DNA of 64,000 nucleotides from PALSA-600 sp963842335 (GTDB lineage Bacteria > Actinomycetota > Thermoleophilia > Gaiellales > Gaiellaceae). Position 1 is the stretch's first letter. The number at the start of each line of letters is the position of its first letter. The stretch spans positions 124,001-188,000 of the forward strand of contig CAWJGF010000004.1 in assembly GCA_963842335.1 (NCBI GenBank), given 5' to 3'. The translations under genes and the position numbers were made by a program. Positions 16,089 to 23,804 of this stretch are shown one piece after another. Below the pieces are notes generated by a model. That model worked only from the letters and a program-made list of their open reading frames with translations, was not told the DNA's origin and made no database searches.

Positions 16089-16862
16089 CTAGAGTGAGCG
16101 CTGGTAGGCGCGGAACGTGTACGTCGCCCACGCGGCAGTGACGGCGGAGAGCGCGAGGAGTAGCGAGAGATAGAAGGCGACGGTGCTCCAAGATGTGCCG
16201 GGAAGGACAACCTCGCGCGCGGCGCGTACGCCCCAGTCGACCGGGTTGAAGCTGGCCGCTCCCTGCATCCATCCGGGCATCTGCGGGCGCGCGATCATCG
16301 TAGTCGAGAGGAAGAGCAGTGGCAGGCCGATGAAGTTCGCGACGGCGATCATGGTCGCCTCGCGCCGCGTCAGCAGTGCGATCGCCTGTGAGACGCCCGC
16401 GAACGCGCTGTTCACGAGGATCGCCGCGACGATGATCGTCAGCCAGCCGAGCGCGCCGGTATGCACGCGCACGCCAAGTGCCAGCGAGACGAGGAGGATG
16501 ACGACCGCCTGGATCGCAGCCGTGAGAGCCGACCGCACGATCTGCGAGAGCACCAGCGAGAAGCGTGACGCCGGCGTCGCGAGAAAGCGCTCGATCACCT
16601 TGTGGTCGAGATCGGCGATCATCGACATCCCGCTCCAGGTGGCACCGAAGAAGGCGTTCATCACGACGATTGCGGGCGCCAGGAACGTGATGTACGACGT
16701 CGTGCCGAAGCCCCCGAGCCGCGTCACATTGCGAAACAGCTGTCCGTAGAGCACGAGCCAGACCATCGGCTGCACCAGCAGCAAGACGATCCAGATCGGC
16801 TCGCGCATCAGATTGCGTGCCTGCCGCAACGTCATGAACCAGGTGTGGCGAGCGACGGTCAC
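16089..16862 (-). CDS. ABC-2 type exporter permease (DrrB-like)
   Basis: 257 residues, about six hydrophobic segments. WIVLLLVQPMVWLVLYGQLF is the typical first membrane span of ABC-2 permeases, and the FNPVDWGVRAAREV motif near the C-terminus is shared with daunorubicin-resistance DrrB. It forms a membrane pore with the ATPase encoded just upstream. Start GTG 16862 overlaps the ATPase stop by 4 nt. Substrate unknown. Confidence 0.88.
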   Translation of the reverse strand: MTVARHTWFMTLRQARNLMREPIWIVLLLVQPMVWLVLYGQLFRNVTRLGGFGTTSYITFLAPAIVVMNAFFGATWSGMSMIADLDHKVIERFLATPASRFSLVLSQIVRSALTAAIQAVVILLVSLALGVRVHTGALGWLTIIVAAILVNSAFAGVSQAIALLTRREATMIAVANFIGLPLLFLSTTMIARPQMPGWMQGAASFNPVDWGVRAAREVVLPGTSWSTVAFYLSLLLALSAVTAAWATYTFRAYQRSL

Positions 16863-17812
16863 CGCGGGCGGTCCTCCGAGCTGAACTCGCGACCGGTGAA
16901 ATGCAGATAGACGTCGTCGAGCGACGGGCGCGACAGCGAGACCGAAGCGACTGCGATACCGGCGCCCTCGAGCGCGGAGAGGATGCCGGGCAGCGCTCGT
17001 CCACCGTTCTCGACCCGCGAGACGATCGTGCGCCCGTCGACGACCTGCTCGGGATGCGCGCCGACGCCCGCGAGCACACGCTCGGCCTCGGCCACCGCAC
17101 CGTTCTCGAGCTCGACGTGCACGGCGTCGCCGCGCAGGCCCGCCTTCAGGTCGGCTGGTGTCCCCTCGACCACGATTCTTCCCTGCGAGACGATCGCGAG
17201 CCGGTCGGCCAGCTGGTCGGCTTCCTCGAGGTAGTGCGTCGTCAGGAGGATGGTCAGCGACTCGGCCTGCGCGAGCCTCGAGACCTCGTCCCACATTGCG
17301 ACCCGCGCCTCAGGGTCGAGCCCCGTCGTCGGCTCGTCCAGAAAGAGCACGCGCGGACGGTGGACGAGCCCCAGGGCGATATCGAGCCGGCGACGCATGC
17401 CTCCGGAGTAGGTCTTCACGATGCGGTCAGCCGCATCGGCGATGCCGACGAGCTCGAGCAGCTCTTGGGCCCGCGCGTGCAGCTCGCGGCCGCCCATCCC
17501 CTGCACGCGGCCCTGGAGCATCAAGTTCTCGCGGCCCGTGCCGAATTGGTCGACGCCGGAGTCCTGCGGCACATAGCCGATCAACCGGCGAACCGCGTTC
17601 TGCTTCCGGCGCACGTCGTGCCCGAGGATCGACGCCGTGCCTTCGTCCGCGTGCGTGAGCGTGACGAGCACGCGGACCGTCGTCGACTTGCCGGCGCCGT
17701 TCGGGCCGAGGAGACCGAAGACCTCGCCCTCGCGGACCTGAAAGGACACACCGTCGAGCGCGCGAACCTCGCCGTACGCCTTACGCAGCTCGCTGACGGT
17801 GATCGCATCCAT
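16859..17812 (-). CDS. ABC exporter ATP-binding protein (DrrA-like)
   Basis: 317 residues. Walker A GPNGAGKST, Q-loop YVPQD, signature YSGGMRRRLDIA, Walker B VLFLDEPTTGLDP and an H-loop TTHYLEEAD are all intact. The extra C-terminal region of about 90 residues is typical of DrrA-type drug or lipid exporters. It pairs with the permease gene at 16089 by a 4-nt overlap. The promoter region is shared with divergent sucC, whose start is 43 bp away. Confidence 0.9.
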   Translation of the reverse strand: MDAITVSELRKAYGEVRALDGVSFQVREGEVFGLLGPNGAGKSTTVRVLVTLTHADEGTASILGHDVRRKQNAVRRLIGYVPQDSGVDQFGTGRENLMLQGRVQGMGGRELHARAQELLELVGIADAADRIVKTYSGGMRRRLDIALGLVHRPRVLFLDEPTTGLDPEARVAMWDEVSRLAQAESLTILLTTHYLEEADQLADRLAIVSQGRIVVEGTPADLKAGLRGDAVHVELENGAVAEAERVLAGVGAHPEQVVDGRTIVSRVENGGRALPGILSALEGAGIAVASVSLSRPSLDDVYLHFTGREFSSEDRPR

Positions 17813-17855
17813 CGACGGCGAGGTTAGCGGCGGCGCTAGTGTGCCGCGTCGGCCA

Positions 17856-18998
17856 ATGGATCTTCTCGAATATCAAGGAAAGCAGCTCTTCAAGCGCTTC
17901 GGCATTCCGGTGTCCGAAGGGCGACTCGCGACCACCCCGGTGGAGGCGCGGAGCGCGGCCGAGGAACTCGGCGGCCCCGTTGTCGTGAAGGCTCAAGTGC
18001 TGACGGGCGGCCGCGGGAAGGCCGGCGGCGTGAAGCTCGCCGACGACCCGGATGATGCCGAGCAAAAGGCGAAGGACATCATCGGTCTCGACATCAACGG
18101 CCACGTCGTCGAGAAGCTCTGGATCGAGACCGCCTCCGACATCGCGAAGGAGTACTACCTCTCCGTCACGTTCGACCGAGGCGCGAAGAAGCCGCTCTTC
18201 ATGTTCACGACGCAGGGCGGCATCGAGATCGAGCAGGTAGCCGAGGAGAATCCCGATGCGCTCGTCCGCCTGCACGTGGACGCCCTCGAGGGCTACCAGC
18301 CCTGGGTCGCCCGCCGGTTGATCTACGGGGCCGGCGTCGAGGACCCGTCCGAGCAGAAGCAGATTGCCGACATCATCGGGAAGCTCTACCGCTGCTTCAT
18401 CGAGTGCGACGCGATGCTTGCCGAGATCAATCCCCTGATCGTCACTCCCGACGGCGAGGTGAAGGCGCTCGACTCCAAGTTCACGGTCGACGACAGTGCG
18501 CTCTACCGCCATCCCGACATCGCCGAGTTCCGGGAGCTGAGCGCCGCCGACCCGCTCGAGGCCTTTGCCCGTGAGAAGGGCGTCACCTACGTGAAGCTCG
18601 ACGGTTTCGTCGGGATCCTCGGCAACGGCGCAGGGCTCTCGATGTCGACCGTCGACGTGGTCGTCGTCGCAGGCGGCAAGCCGGCGAACTTCTGCGATCT
18701 CGGTGGCGGGGGGAACGCGCAGGGCGTGATCGACGCGCTCGAGGTGATCACACGCGACCAGCAGGTGCGGTCGATTCTCTTCAACATCTTCGGCGGCATC
18801 ACACGCTGCGACGAAGTCGCACGCGGCGTGCTCGAGGCGCTCGAGCAGATGCAGATCACGCTGCCGATCGTCGTGCGGCTCGACGGCACGAATGCGGTCG
18901 AGGGACGGCAGATTCTCGCCGACGCCGCGCCCCCGAATCTCTACGTCGAGCCGACGATGCTCGACGCGGCGAAGAAAGCCGTGGAGCTGGCCGCGTGA
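17856..18998 (+). CDS. sucC: Succinyl-CoA synthetase, beta subunit
   Basis: 380 residues. MDLLEYQGKQLFKRFGIPV is the standard ATP-grasp N-terminus; QVLTGGRGKAGGVKL, INPLIVTPDGEVKALDSK and the CoA-ligase part (VAGGKPANFCDLGGGG, FNIFGGITRCDEVARGV) follow. With SucD it converts succinyl-CoA to succinate while forming ATP or GTP in the TCA cycle. Its stop overlaps the start of a methyltransferase gene by 4 nt (GTGA) rather than sucD, which is unusual. A TAGTGT at 17837-17842 may be the -10. Confidence 0.95.
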   Translation: MDLLEYQGKQLFKRFGIPVSEGRLATTPVEARSAAEELGGPVVVKAQVLTGGRGKAGGVKLADDPDDAEQKAKDIIGLDINGHVVEKLWIETASDIAKEYYLSVTFDRGAKKPLFMFTTQGGIEIEQVAEENPDALVRLHVDALEGYQPWVARRLIYGAGVEDPSEQKQIADIIGKLYRCFIECDAMLAEINPLIVTPDGEVKALDSKFTVDDSALYRHPDIAEFRELSAADPLEAFAREKGVTYVKLDGFVGILGNGAGLSMSTVDVVVVAGGKPANFCDLGGGGNAQGVIDALEVITRDQQVRSILFNIFGGITRCDEVARGVLEALEQMQITLPIVVRLDGTNAVEGRQILADAAPPNLYVEPTMLDAAKKAVELAA

Positions 18999-19651
18999 GC
19001 GACGTCTGGAGCGACCGCGCCGAGGCCTACCGCACGTCGGCGACGCACGCCGCGGGGGTCGACCTCGATGCGGTGGTCGAGCTCTGCAACCCGCACGCAG
19101 GGGTGAAAGCGCTCGATGTCGCGACCGGCGGCGGGCACGTTGCCCGCCGGCTCCGCGAAGAAGGGGCCGAGGTCGTCACCGTGGATCCGGCGCCCGGCAT
19201 GCGCGCCGACGTCGTGTGCCCGGCCGAGGATCTCCCGTTCGCCGACGGTTCGTTCGACGTCGTCGTGACGCGGATCGCTGCACATCACTTCGCCGATATC
19301 GGCAAGGCCGTCGGCGAGATGGCGCGCGTGTCCAACAGCATTGTCGTGGTCGCGGACATGCTCTATCGCACGGAGGAGGAGCAGGAGGCGGAGAAGCTGC
19401 GCGACCCGACCCACGTCCGCTCGCTCTCGGCCGACGAGTGGCGCGAGCTGCTCGAGAGCGCGGCCCTCGAGGTCGAGCAGGAGCTCTTCTTCTCGCGCAC
19501 GCACGAGTTCGACTCGTGGCTCGCGCGCACGGGCTGCCAGGGCGCCGACGCCGACCGCGTCCGCGAGTTGCTCGCGCCGTACACCTCAGAGGACGGCACG
19601 ACCTGGTCGAATGAGTTCATCGTCCTCAAGGCGCGGAAGTCACAGAAGTAA
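18995..19651 (+). CDS. Class I SAM-dependent methyltransferase inserted between sucC and sucD
   Basis: 218 residues. Motif I reads ALDVATGGGHVARRL, the acidic end of strand 2 is VVTVDPA, and motif II/III reads LPFADGSFDVVVTRIAAHHF, typical of UbiE/SAM methyltransferases. Substrate unknown. GTG 18995 overlaps the sucC stop and the TAA overlaps the sucD ATG by 1 nt (TAATG), so all three are almost certainly co-translated. Base composition is like its neighbours. A link to succinyl-CoA metabolism is inference only. Confidence 0.88.
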   Translation: MSDVWSDRAEAYRTSATHAAGVDLDAVVELCNPHAGVKALDVATGGGHVARRLREEGAEVVTVDPAPGMRADVVCPAEDLPFADGSFDVVVTRIAAHHFADIGKAVGEMARVSNSIVVVADMLYRTEEEQEAEKLRDPTHVRSLSADEWRELLESAALEVEQELFFSRTHEFDSWLARTGCQGADADRVRELLAPYTSEDGTTWSNEFIVLKARKSQK

Positions 19652-20520
19652 TGGCCGTCATCGTCGACAACGACACGAAGCTCGTCGTCTCGGGCCTCAC
19701 AGGCTCGGAGGGCCGGTTCCACGGGCTTCGCAACCGCGCCTACGGCACGAACGTCGTCGCTGGGGTCACGCCCGGGAAGGGCGGCCAGGATGTGGAGGGC
19801 ATCCCGATCTACAACACGGTCGCCGATGCCGTCTCGGAGGCCGGCGCGAACACGTCGATGGTCTTCGTGCCCGCTCGCTTTGCACCCGACGCGATCTACG
19901 AGGCAGTCGACGCGGGCATCAAGACGATCATCTGCATCACGGAGCACATCCCGGCGCACGAGATGTTGCGCGTGCACACCTACGTGCGCCCGAAGGGCGT
20001 CACGCTGATCGGGCCCAACTGCCCGGGCGTGCTCTCGCCGGGCAAGGCGAACGTCGGGATCATCCCGGCGGAGGTGTTCAAGCCAGGCGCGATCGGCCTC
20101 GTCTCGCGGTCCGGAACGCTGACCTACCAGATCGGAAACGAGCTGGCCCAGCGCGGCCTCGGCAACTCGACGATCGTCGGCATCGGCGGTGATCCCGTTG
20201 TCGGGTCGAGCTTCATCGACGTGCTCGAGAAGTTCGAGGCCGATCCGGAGACGAAGACCGTCGTCCTCGTCGGTGAGATCGGCGGCGATGAGGAAGAGAA
20301 GGCCGCGCAGTGGGTCGCCGAGCACATGTCGAAGCCCGTCTTCTCCTACATCGCCGGGTTCTCGGCGCCGCCCGGAAAGACCATGGGCCACGCGGGCGCG
20401 ATCATCTCAGGCTCCTCAGGCACCGCCCAGGCGAAGAAAGACGCGCTCGAGGCTGTGGGCATCAAGGTCGGCACGACCCCGACCGAGGTCGCCGAGCTCG
20501 TCGTCGCTGCGGCTTCCTAG
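19651..20520 (+). CDS. sucD: Succinyl-CoA synthetase, alpha subunit
   Basis: 289 residues. CoA-binding VSGLTGSEGRFH and GGVTPGKGG-like AGVTPGKGGQ, then IGPNCPGVLSPGK, and GHAGAIISGSSGTAQAKKDA containing the phospho-His. It partners SucC in the TCA cycle. Start ATG overlaps the methyltransferase stop by one base. Confidence 0.95.
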   Translation: MAVIVDNDTKLVVSGLTGSEGRFHGLRNRAYGTNVVAGVTPGKGGQDVEGIPIYNTVADAVSEAGANTSMVFVPARFAPDAIYEAVDAGIKTIICITEHIPAHEMLRVHTYVRPKGVTLIGPNCPGVLSPGKANVGIIPAEVFKPGAIGLVSRSGTLTYQIGNELAQRGLGNSTIVGIGGDPVVGSSFIDVLEKFEADPETKTVVLVGEIGGDEEEKAAQWVAEHMSKPVFSYIAGFSAPPGKTMGHAGAIISGSSGTAQAKKDALEAVGIKVGTTPTEVAELVVAAAS

Positions 20521-20525
20521 AGTCT

Positions 20526-20756
20526 CTACTCCACGGTTCCGGCCACGGCCCAGGCCCGCGCCGTCAGCTCGAACGGGCCGTCGTCGACTCCGAGGTGGCA
20601 GCGATAGGAATCGTGCAGCGCTGCCTGCCGCTCGTCGTCGAGTGACGCGCAGAACGCGCCGGACGGGGCGATCCCGGTCGGGAACGGCGACCAGAGATCC
20701 TCGAAGTTCGCGTCCGCCGCTGAGACGACGAGTGAATCAGCCTCCGTTTGAGTCAC
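20526..20756 (-). pseudogene. C-terminal fossil of a SAM-dependent methyltransferase
   Basis: An open frame of 76 codons. Its last 60 residues (FEDLWSPFPTGIAPSGAFCA to FELTARAWAVAGTVE) match what I know of the C-terminal end of UbiE-type methyltransferases, where WxPF, GPxGAY and ARAWAVxG occur. The whole SAM-binding half is absent and nothing upstream restores it. A GTG start is possible but the product would lack any active site. It is probably a remnant of gene loss. Confidence 0.55.
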
Positions 20757-20848
20757 AGTGAGCTCTTAGGAACTTCTTCACTCCATCAACGAGGCTTCGA
20801 GGGCGCCCTCTGCGGCGGGCACCCAGGCACGAGAGGAGAAATGAACCC

Positions 20849-21589
20849 ATGAATGACAAGCAAAAGGTGGCGACCGCGATCATCGCAACCGCGCTCGCGG
20901 TCGGTGGCGGCGGCGCGCTCGCTTCCGGGCACAACGGCGGCAGCACGAAGAGCAGCGCCTCGTCCAAGACGGCGAAGGGTGATTCGCATCTCGGGCCGCT
21001 TTCGGCGGCAGCCACCTATCTCGGCCTGAGCACGGACGCGCTCCGGGCGCAACTTGCCACTGGGAAGTCGCTTGCAGAGGTGGCGACCGCACAGAACAAG
21101 TCGGTCAGCGGCCTTGAGGATGCGCTCTACGCGAACCTCAAGTCCGACCTCGACGCCGACGTCACCGCGGGTCGCCTGACGAGCGACCGGGAGACTCAGA
21201 TCCTGGCCAAGGCGAAGACGCAGATCGCGGCGCAGGTGGCCCGCAAAGGCCCCGTTGGACGAGCTCATGGTGCGCCCGACGGCCTACAGCACGCGGCCGC
21301 GCAGTACCTCGGGCTGACCGACGCGCAGCTCCTGACGCAACTGCGGGCCGGCAAGTCGCTGGCAGCCGTCGCGACCGCGCAGGGGAAGACGGTCGCCGGC
21401 CTGAAGGCGGCGCTCGTCGCGCAGTTCAGCTCGACGCTCGATGCGTACGTGAATGCGGCACATTCCGGGCCTGGCGGCCCGGGCTTCGGTGGGCCGTTTG
21501 GTGCGCCGGGCCTCGGCGGTTTCGGCGGGAGCCACAACGGCTTCCGCGGCGGCCCCGGCTTCGGCGGCGGGTTCCACCGCCATCCCTAG
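20849..21589 (+). CDS. Secreted protein with two helical repeats and a Gly-rich tail
   Basis: 246 residues. A signal peptide (KQKVATAIIATALAVGGGGA) precedes a Ser/Lys linker and two copies of a unit of about 50 residues: (A)AxYLGLsxxxLxxQLxxGKSLAxVAtAQxKxVxGLxxAL. The tail is Gly/Phe/His-rich (GFGGPFGAPGLGGFGG). The repeat unit resembles DUF2680-type domains of secreted actinobacterial proteins. A ribosome site GAGAGGAG precedes the start. It may bind metal or the cell wall; no function can be assigned. Confidence 0.7.
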   Translation: MNDKQKVATAIIATALAVGGGGALASGHNGGSTKSSASSKTAKGDSHLGPLSAAATYLGLSTDALRAQLATGKSLAEVATAQNKSVSGLEDALYANLKSDLDADVTAGRLTSDRETQILAKAKTQIAAQVARKGPVGRAHGAPDGLQHAAAQYLGLTDAQLLTQLRAGKSLAAVATAQGKTVAGLKAALVAQFSSTLDAYVNAAHSGPGGPGFGGPFGAPGLGGFGGSHNGFRGGPGFGGGFHRHP

Positions 21590-21600
21590 ATGGTCGACGG

Positions 21601-22872
21601 CTAGGCAGAGACCGGCAAGGTGAGGCGGAAGCGGGCGCCGGCCGAGGAGCTCTCGGCCGTCGCCCGCCCGCCGTGCGCCTCGGCGGCCTCGCGGACGATC
21701 GCGAGGCCGAGGCCGGCACCGGGTTTGGAACGCGCCGACGCGGAACGGTAGAAACGGTCGAACACGTGCGGAAGGTCCTCGCCTGTGATTCCCGGCCCCT
21801 CGTCGGTGACGGTCACCTCGCCGCCGGCGACGGCGACGCGAACCGTGCTGCCGTCGGCGCCGTACTTGACCGCGTTGTCGAGCAGGTTCGAGACCGCACG
21901 GTCGAGCAGCACGGGATCGGCCTGCACGGTCGAGTGCTCGAGTGCGGTCTGAAAGCGCACCTGCGGCGCACGCGCCTGGGCGCGCTCGACTGCCCCTGCG
22001 ACGAGGTCGTCGAGCTGGACGGCCTCGAAGTGCAGCTTGCGCTCGGCTCCGCGCGCGAGCTCGACGAGATCCGAGACGAGGCTCGTCAGCGCCGCGAGCT
22101 CGACCGAGGCCTCGGCGAGCGCACGCTGCGCCTCGTCGGCGGGAAGCTTGCCCTCGCGTAACAGGTCGATGTTCGTCCGCACCGCGGTGAGCGGAGTTCG
22201 CAGCTCGTGCGACGCGTCCGCGACAAGGCGACGTTGCGCGCCCACCGAGCCCTCGAGCGCGGCGAGCATCCCGTTGAAGCGAGTGGCGAGCCGGCCGAGC
22301 TCGTCACTGCCGGTGACCGCGACGCGCTCAGACAGGTCTCCGGTCGCGGCGACGCTCTCGGCAGCCGCCGTCAGCTGGCGCACCGGACGAAGCGCCGCCG
22401 TTGCAACGAGTGCCGCAAGCGCCGCGCCGAGCGCGATGCCGATTCCACCGACGAGGAAGATCCAGAAGCGGATGCGGTTCAGCGCGTGCTGGGTCGGAGC
22501 GAGCGGCAAGATCGAGATGGCGGCTCCGCCTGCCGGGCCGGGTAGGGGCAACACGATCTGGCGCACCCGGATCTGTTGAATCGTCGTGTTGACGTAGTAC
22601 CCGTCCGCGTTGCCGTTCACGACCGTGAGCGCGCGTGGCGAGACCGGGATCGCCGGGCCCGACCGGTCGCCGTCGGGGCGGATCGTCTCCGTGAGCCGGT
22701 TGCCGCCGCCGAACGGAGAGAACCCGCCTCCGGCCGCCTGCAGATAGAGGGTCTGATCGAGCTGGGCGTACAGCTCGTGCTTCGCGACGAGCCAGACGGC
22801 GACCGACGTCCCGGCCACGGTCACGGCGATGGCGATCGCGGTGAGCAGCATCAACCGAAGCCGGAAGCTCAC
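21601..22872 (-). CDS. Sensor histidine kinase
   Basis: 423 residues. Membrane helix at the N-terminus (MLLTAIAIAVTVAGTSVAVW), extracytoplasmic domain to about 160, second helix, HAMP domain (RPVRQLTAAAESVAATGDL), HisKA with phospho-acceptor His in DASHELRTPLTAVR, and HATPase with NLLDNAVKYG, VTDEGPGI and GLGLAIVREAAEAHGG. MprB-like layout. ATG overlaps the response-regulator stop by 4 nt, so it phosphorylates that protein. Signal unknown. Confidence 0.92.
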   Translation of the reverse strand: MSFRLRLMLLTAIAIAVTVAGTSVAVWLVAKHELYAQLDQTLYLQAAGGGFSPFGGGNRLTETIRPDGDRSGPAIPVSPRALTVVNGNADGYYVNTTIQQIRVRQIVLPLPGPAGGAAISILPLAPTQHALNRIRFWIFLVGGIGIALGAALAALVATAALRPVRQLTAAAESVAATGDLSERVAVTGSDELGRLATRFNGMLAALEGSVGAQRRLVADASHELRTPLTAVRTNIDLLREGKLPADEAQRALAEASVELAALTSLVSDLVELARGAERKLHFEAVQLDDLVAGAVERAQARAPQVRFQTALEHSTVQADPVLLDRAVSNLLDNAVKYGADGSTVRVAVAGGEVTVTDEGPGITGEDLPHVFDRFYRSASARSKPGAGLGLAIVREAAEAHGGRATAESSSAGARFRLTLPVSA

Positions 22873-23543
22873 TGTTCCTCGCGAAAGGCGTAACCGACGC
22901 CGCGCACGGTGTGCAGCAGACGAGGCTCGCCGTCCTCTTCGAGCTTACGGCGCAGGTACCCGATGTAGACCCACAGGGCGTTCGAAGTGGCGCCGAAGTC
23001 GTAGCCCCACACACGTTCGTAGATCTGCGAGCGCGTCAGGACCTGGCGCGGGTTGCGGAGAAAGAGCTCGAGCAGGTTGAACTCGGTGCGGGTCAGCTGC
23101 ATCCGCCGATCTCCGCGCGACGCCTCGCGCGTCGCTGGATCGAGCGTGACGTCGGCGAAGTGAAGCGCGCCGTCGCCGCCCCCGGCGCGGCGGAGCAGCG
23201 CACGCACTCGGGCGCGCAACTCCTCGACCGCGAACGGCTTCACGAGGTAATCATCGGCTCCGGCGTCGAGCCCTTCGACGCGGTCGTCGACGGCGTCGCG
23301 GGCGGTCACGACGAGTACCGGGACCGGATCGTCGCGGCGCCGCAGCGCGCGGCAGACGTCAAGCCCGCCGAGCTGTGGCATCAGGAGGTCGAGGACGATG
23401 ACGTCGGCCGGTGACGCGGCGTGCTTCGCGAGGGCGTCTGCGCCGTCGACTGCCTCGTCGACCTCGTAGTCGACCCGGAGCGCTCGCGACACGGCTGCGC
23501 GGACGGCCGGGTCGTCGTCGACAACGAGGATGCGCGTGGTCAT
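22869..23543 (-). CDS. OmpR/PhoB-family response regulator
   Basis: 224 residues. Receiver: acidic pocket VVDDDPA, phospho-Asp in IVLDLLMP, Thr in VVTARD, Lys in DYLVKPF. C-terminal winged helix ends LRRKLEEDGEPRLLHTVRGV plus GYAFREE, typical of MprA/MtrA types. I chose ATG 23543 because the receiver starts there; upstream in-frame codons read low-complexity sequence. It leads the operon with its kinase. Inverted repeats at 23650-23676 and 23734-23746 lie in the shared upstream region. Confidence 0.92.
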   Translation of the reverse strand: MTTRILVVDDDPAVRAAVSRALRVDYEVDEAVDGADALAKHAASPADVIVLDLLMPQLGGLDVCRALRRRDDPVPVLVVTARDAVDDRVEGLDAGADDYLVKPFAVEELRARVRALLRRAGGGDGALHFADVTLDPATREASRGDRRMQLTRTEFNLLELFLRNPRQVLTRSQIYERVWGYDFGATSNALWVYIGYLRRKLEEDGEPRLLHTVRGVGYAFREEQ

Positions 23544-23649
23544 GCAGGCATTCTCCCCTGAATCCCTAAGAGTCGGCCTAGAAGCTCTCACAGAATGAGC
23601 GTTGTGTCGCCCGGCCGCGCTCGGCGGCGCGCTGCCGTGTCCTCGGTCG

Positions 23650-23676
23650 ACCCGATAGAACACCGCTATCGGGTCT
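23650..23676. promoter_or_regulatory. 10-bp perfect inverted repeat between divergent signalling genes
   Basis: GACCCGATAG (23650-23659) and CTATCGGGTC (23667-23676) with a 7-nt spacer. Lying between two divergent regulatory genes, it could be an operator or a hairpin. Confidence 0.5.
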
Positions 23677-23733
23677 CCCTGCGTCCTTGCATCGCACTCG
23701 CCGATCACGCCCGGATCGACGAACGTCATTCAG

Positions 23734-23746
23734 TGAGAACTTCTCA
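23734..23746. promoter_or_regulatory. Palindrome TGAGAACTTCTCA
   Basis: Perfect 13-nt palindrome with a one-base centre, 59 nt before the GTG at 23805 and just upstream of a TACGAT -10 (23772-23777). Position suits a repressor or activator site. Confidence 0.4.
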
Positions 23747-23804
23747 GCCCACAGCACCGCTCCGGCGTGCGTACGATCCCGCTCAAGCCTAAGGGGGCCA
23801 CTGC

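Noticed and set aside
16089..17812. Part of an antibiotic biosynthesis cluster (DrrA/DrrB-like)
   Set aside because: No biosynthetic genes are nearby; the exporter is flanked by housekeeping genes.
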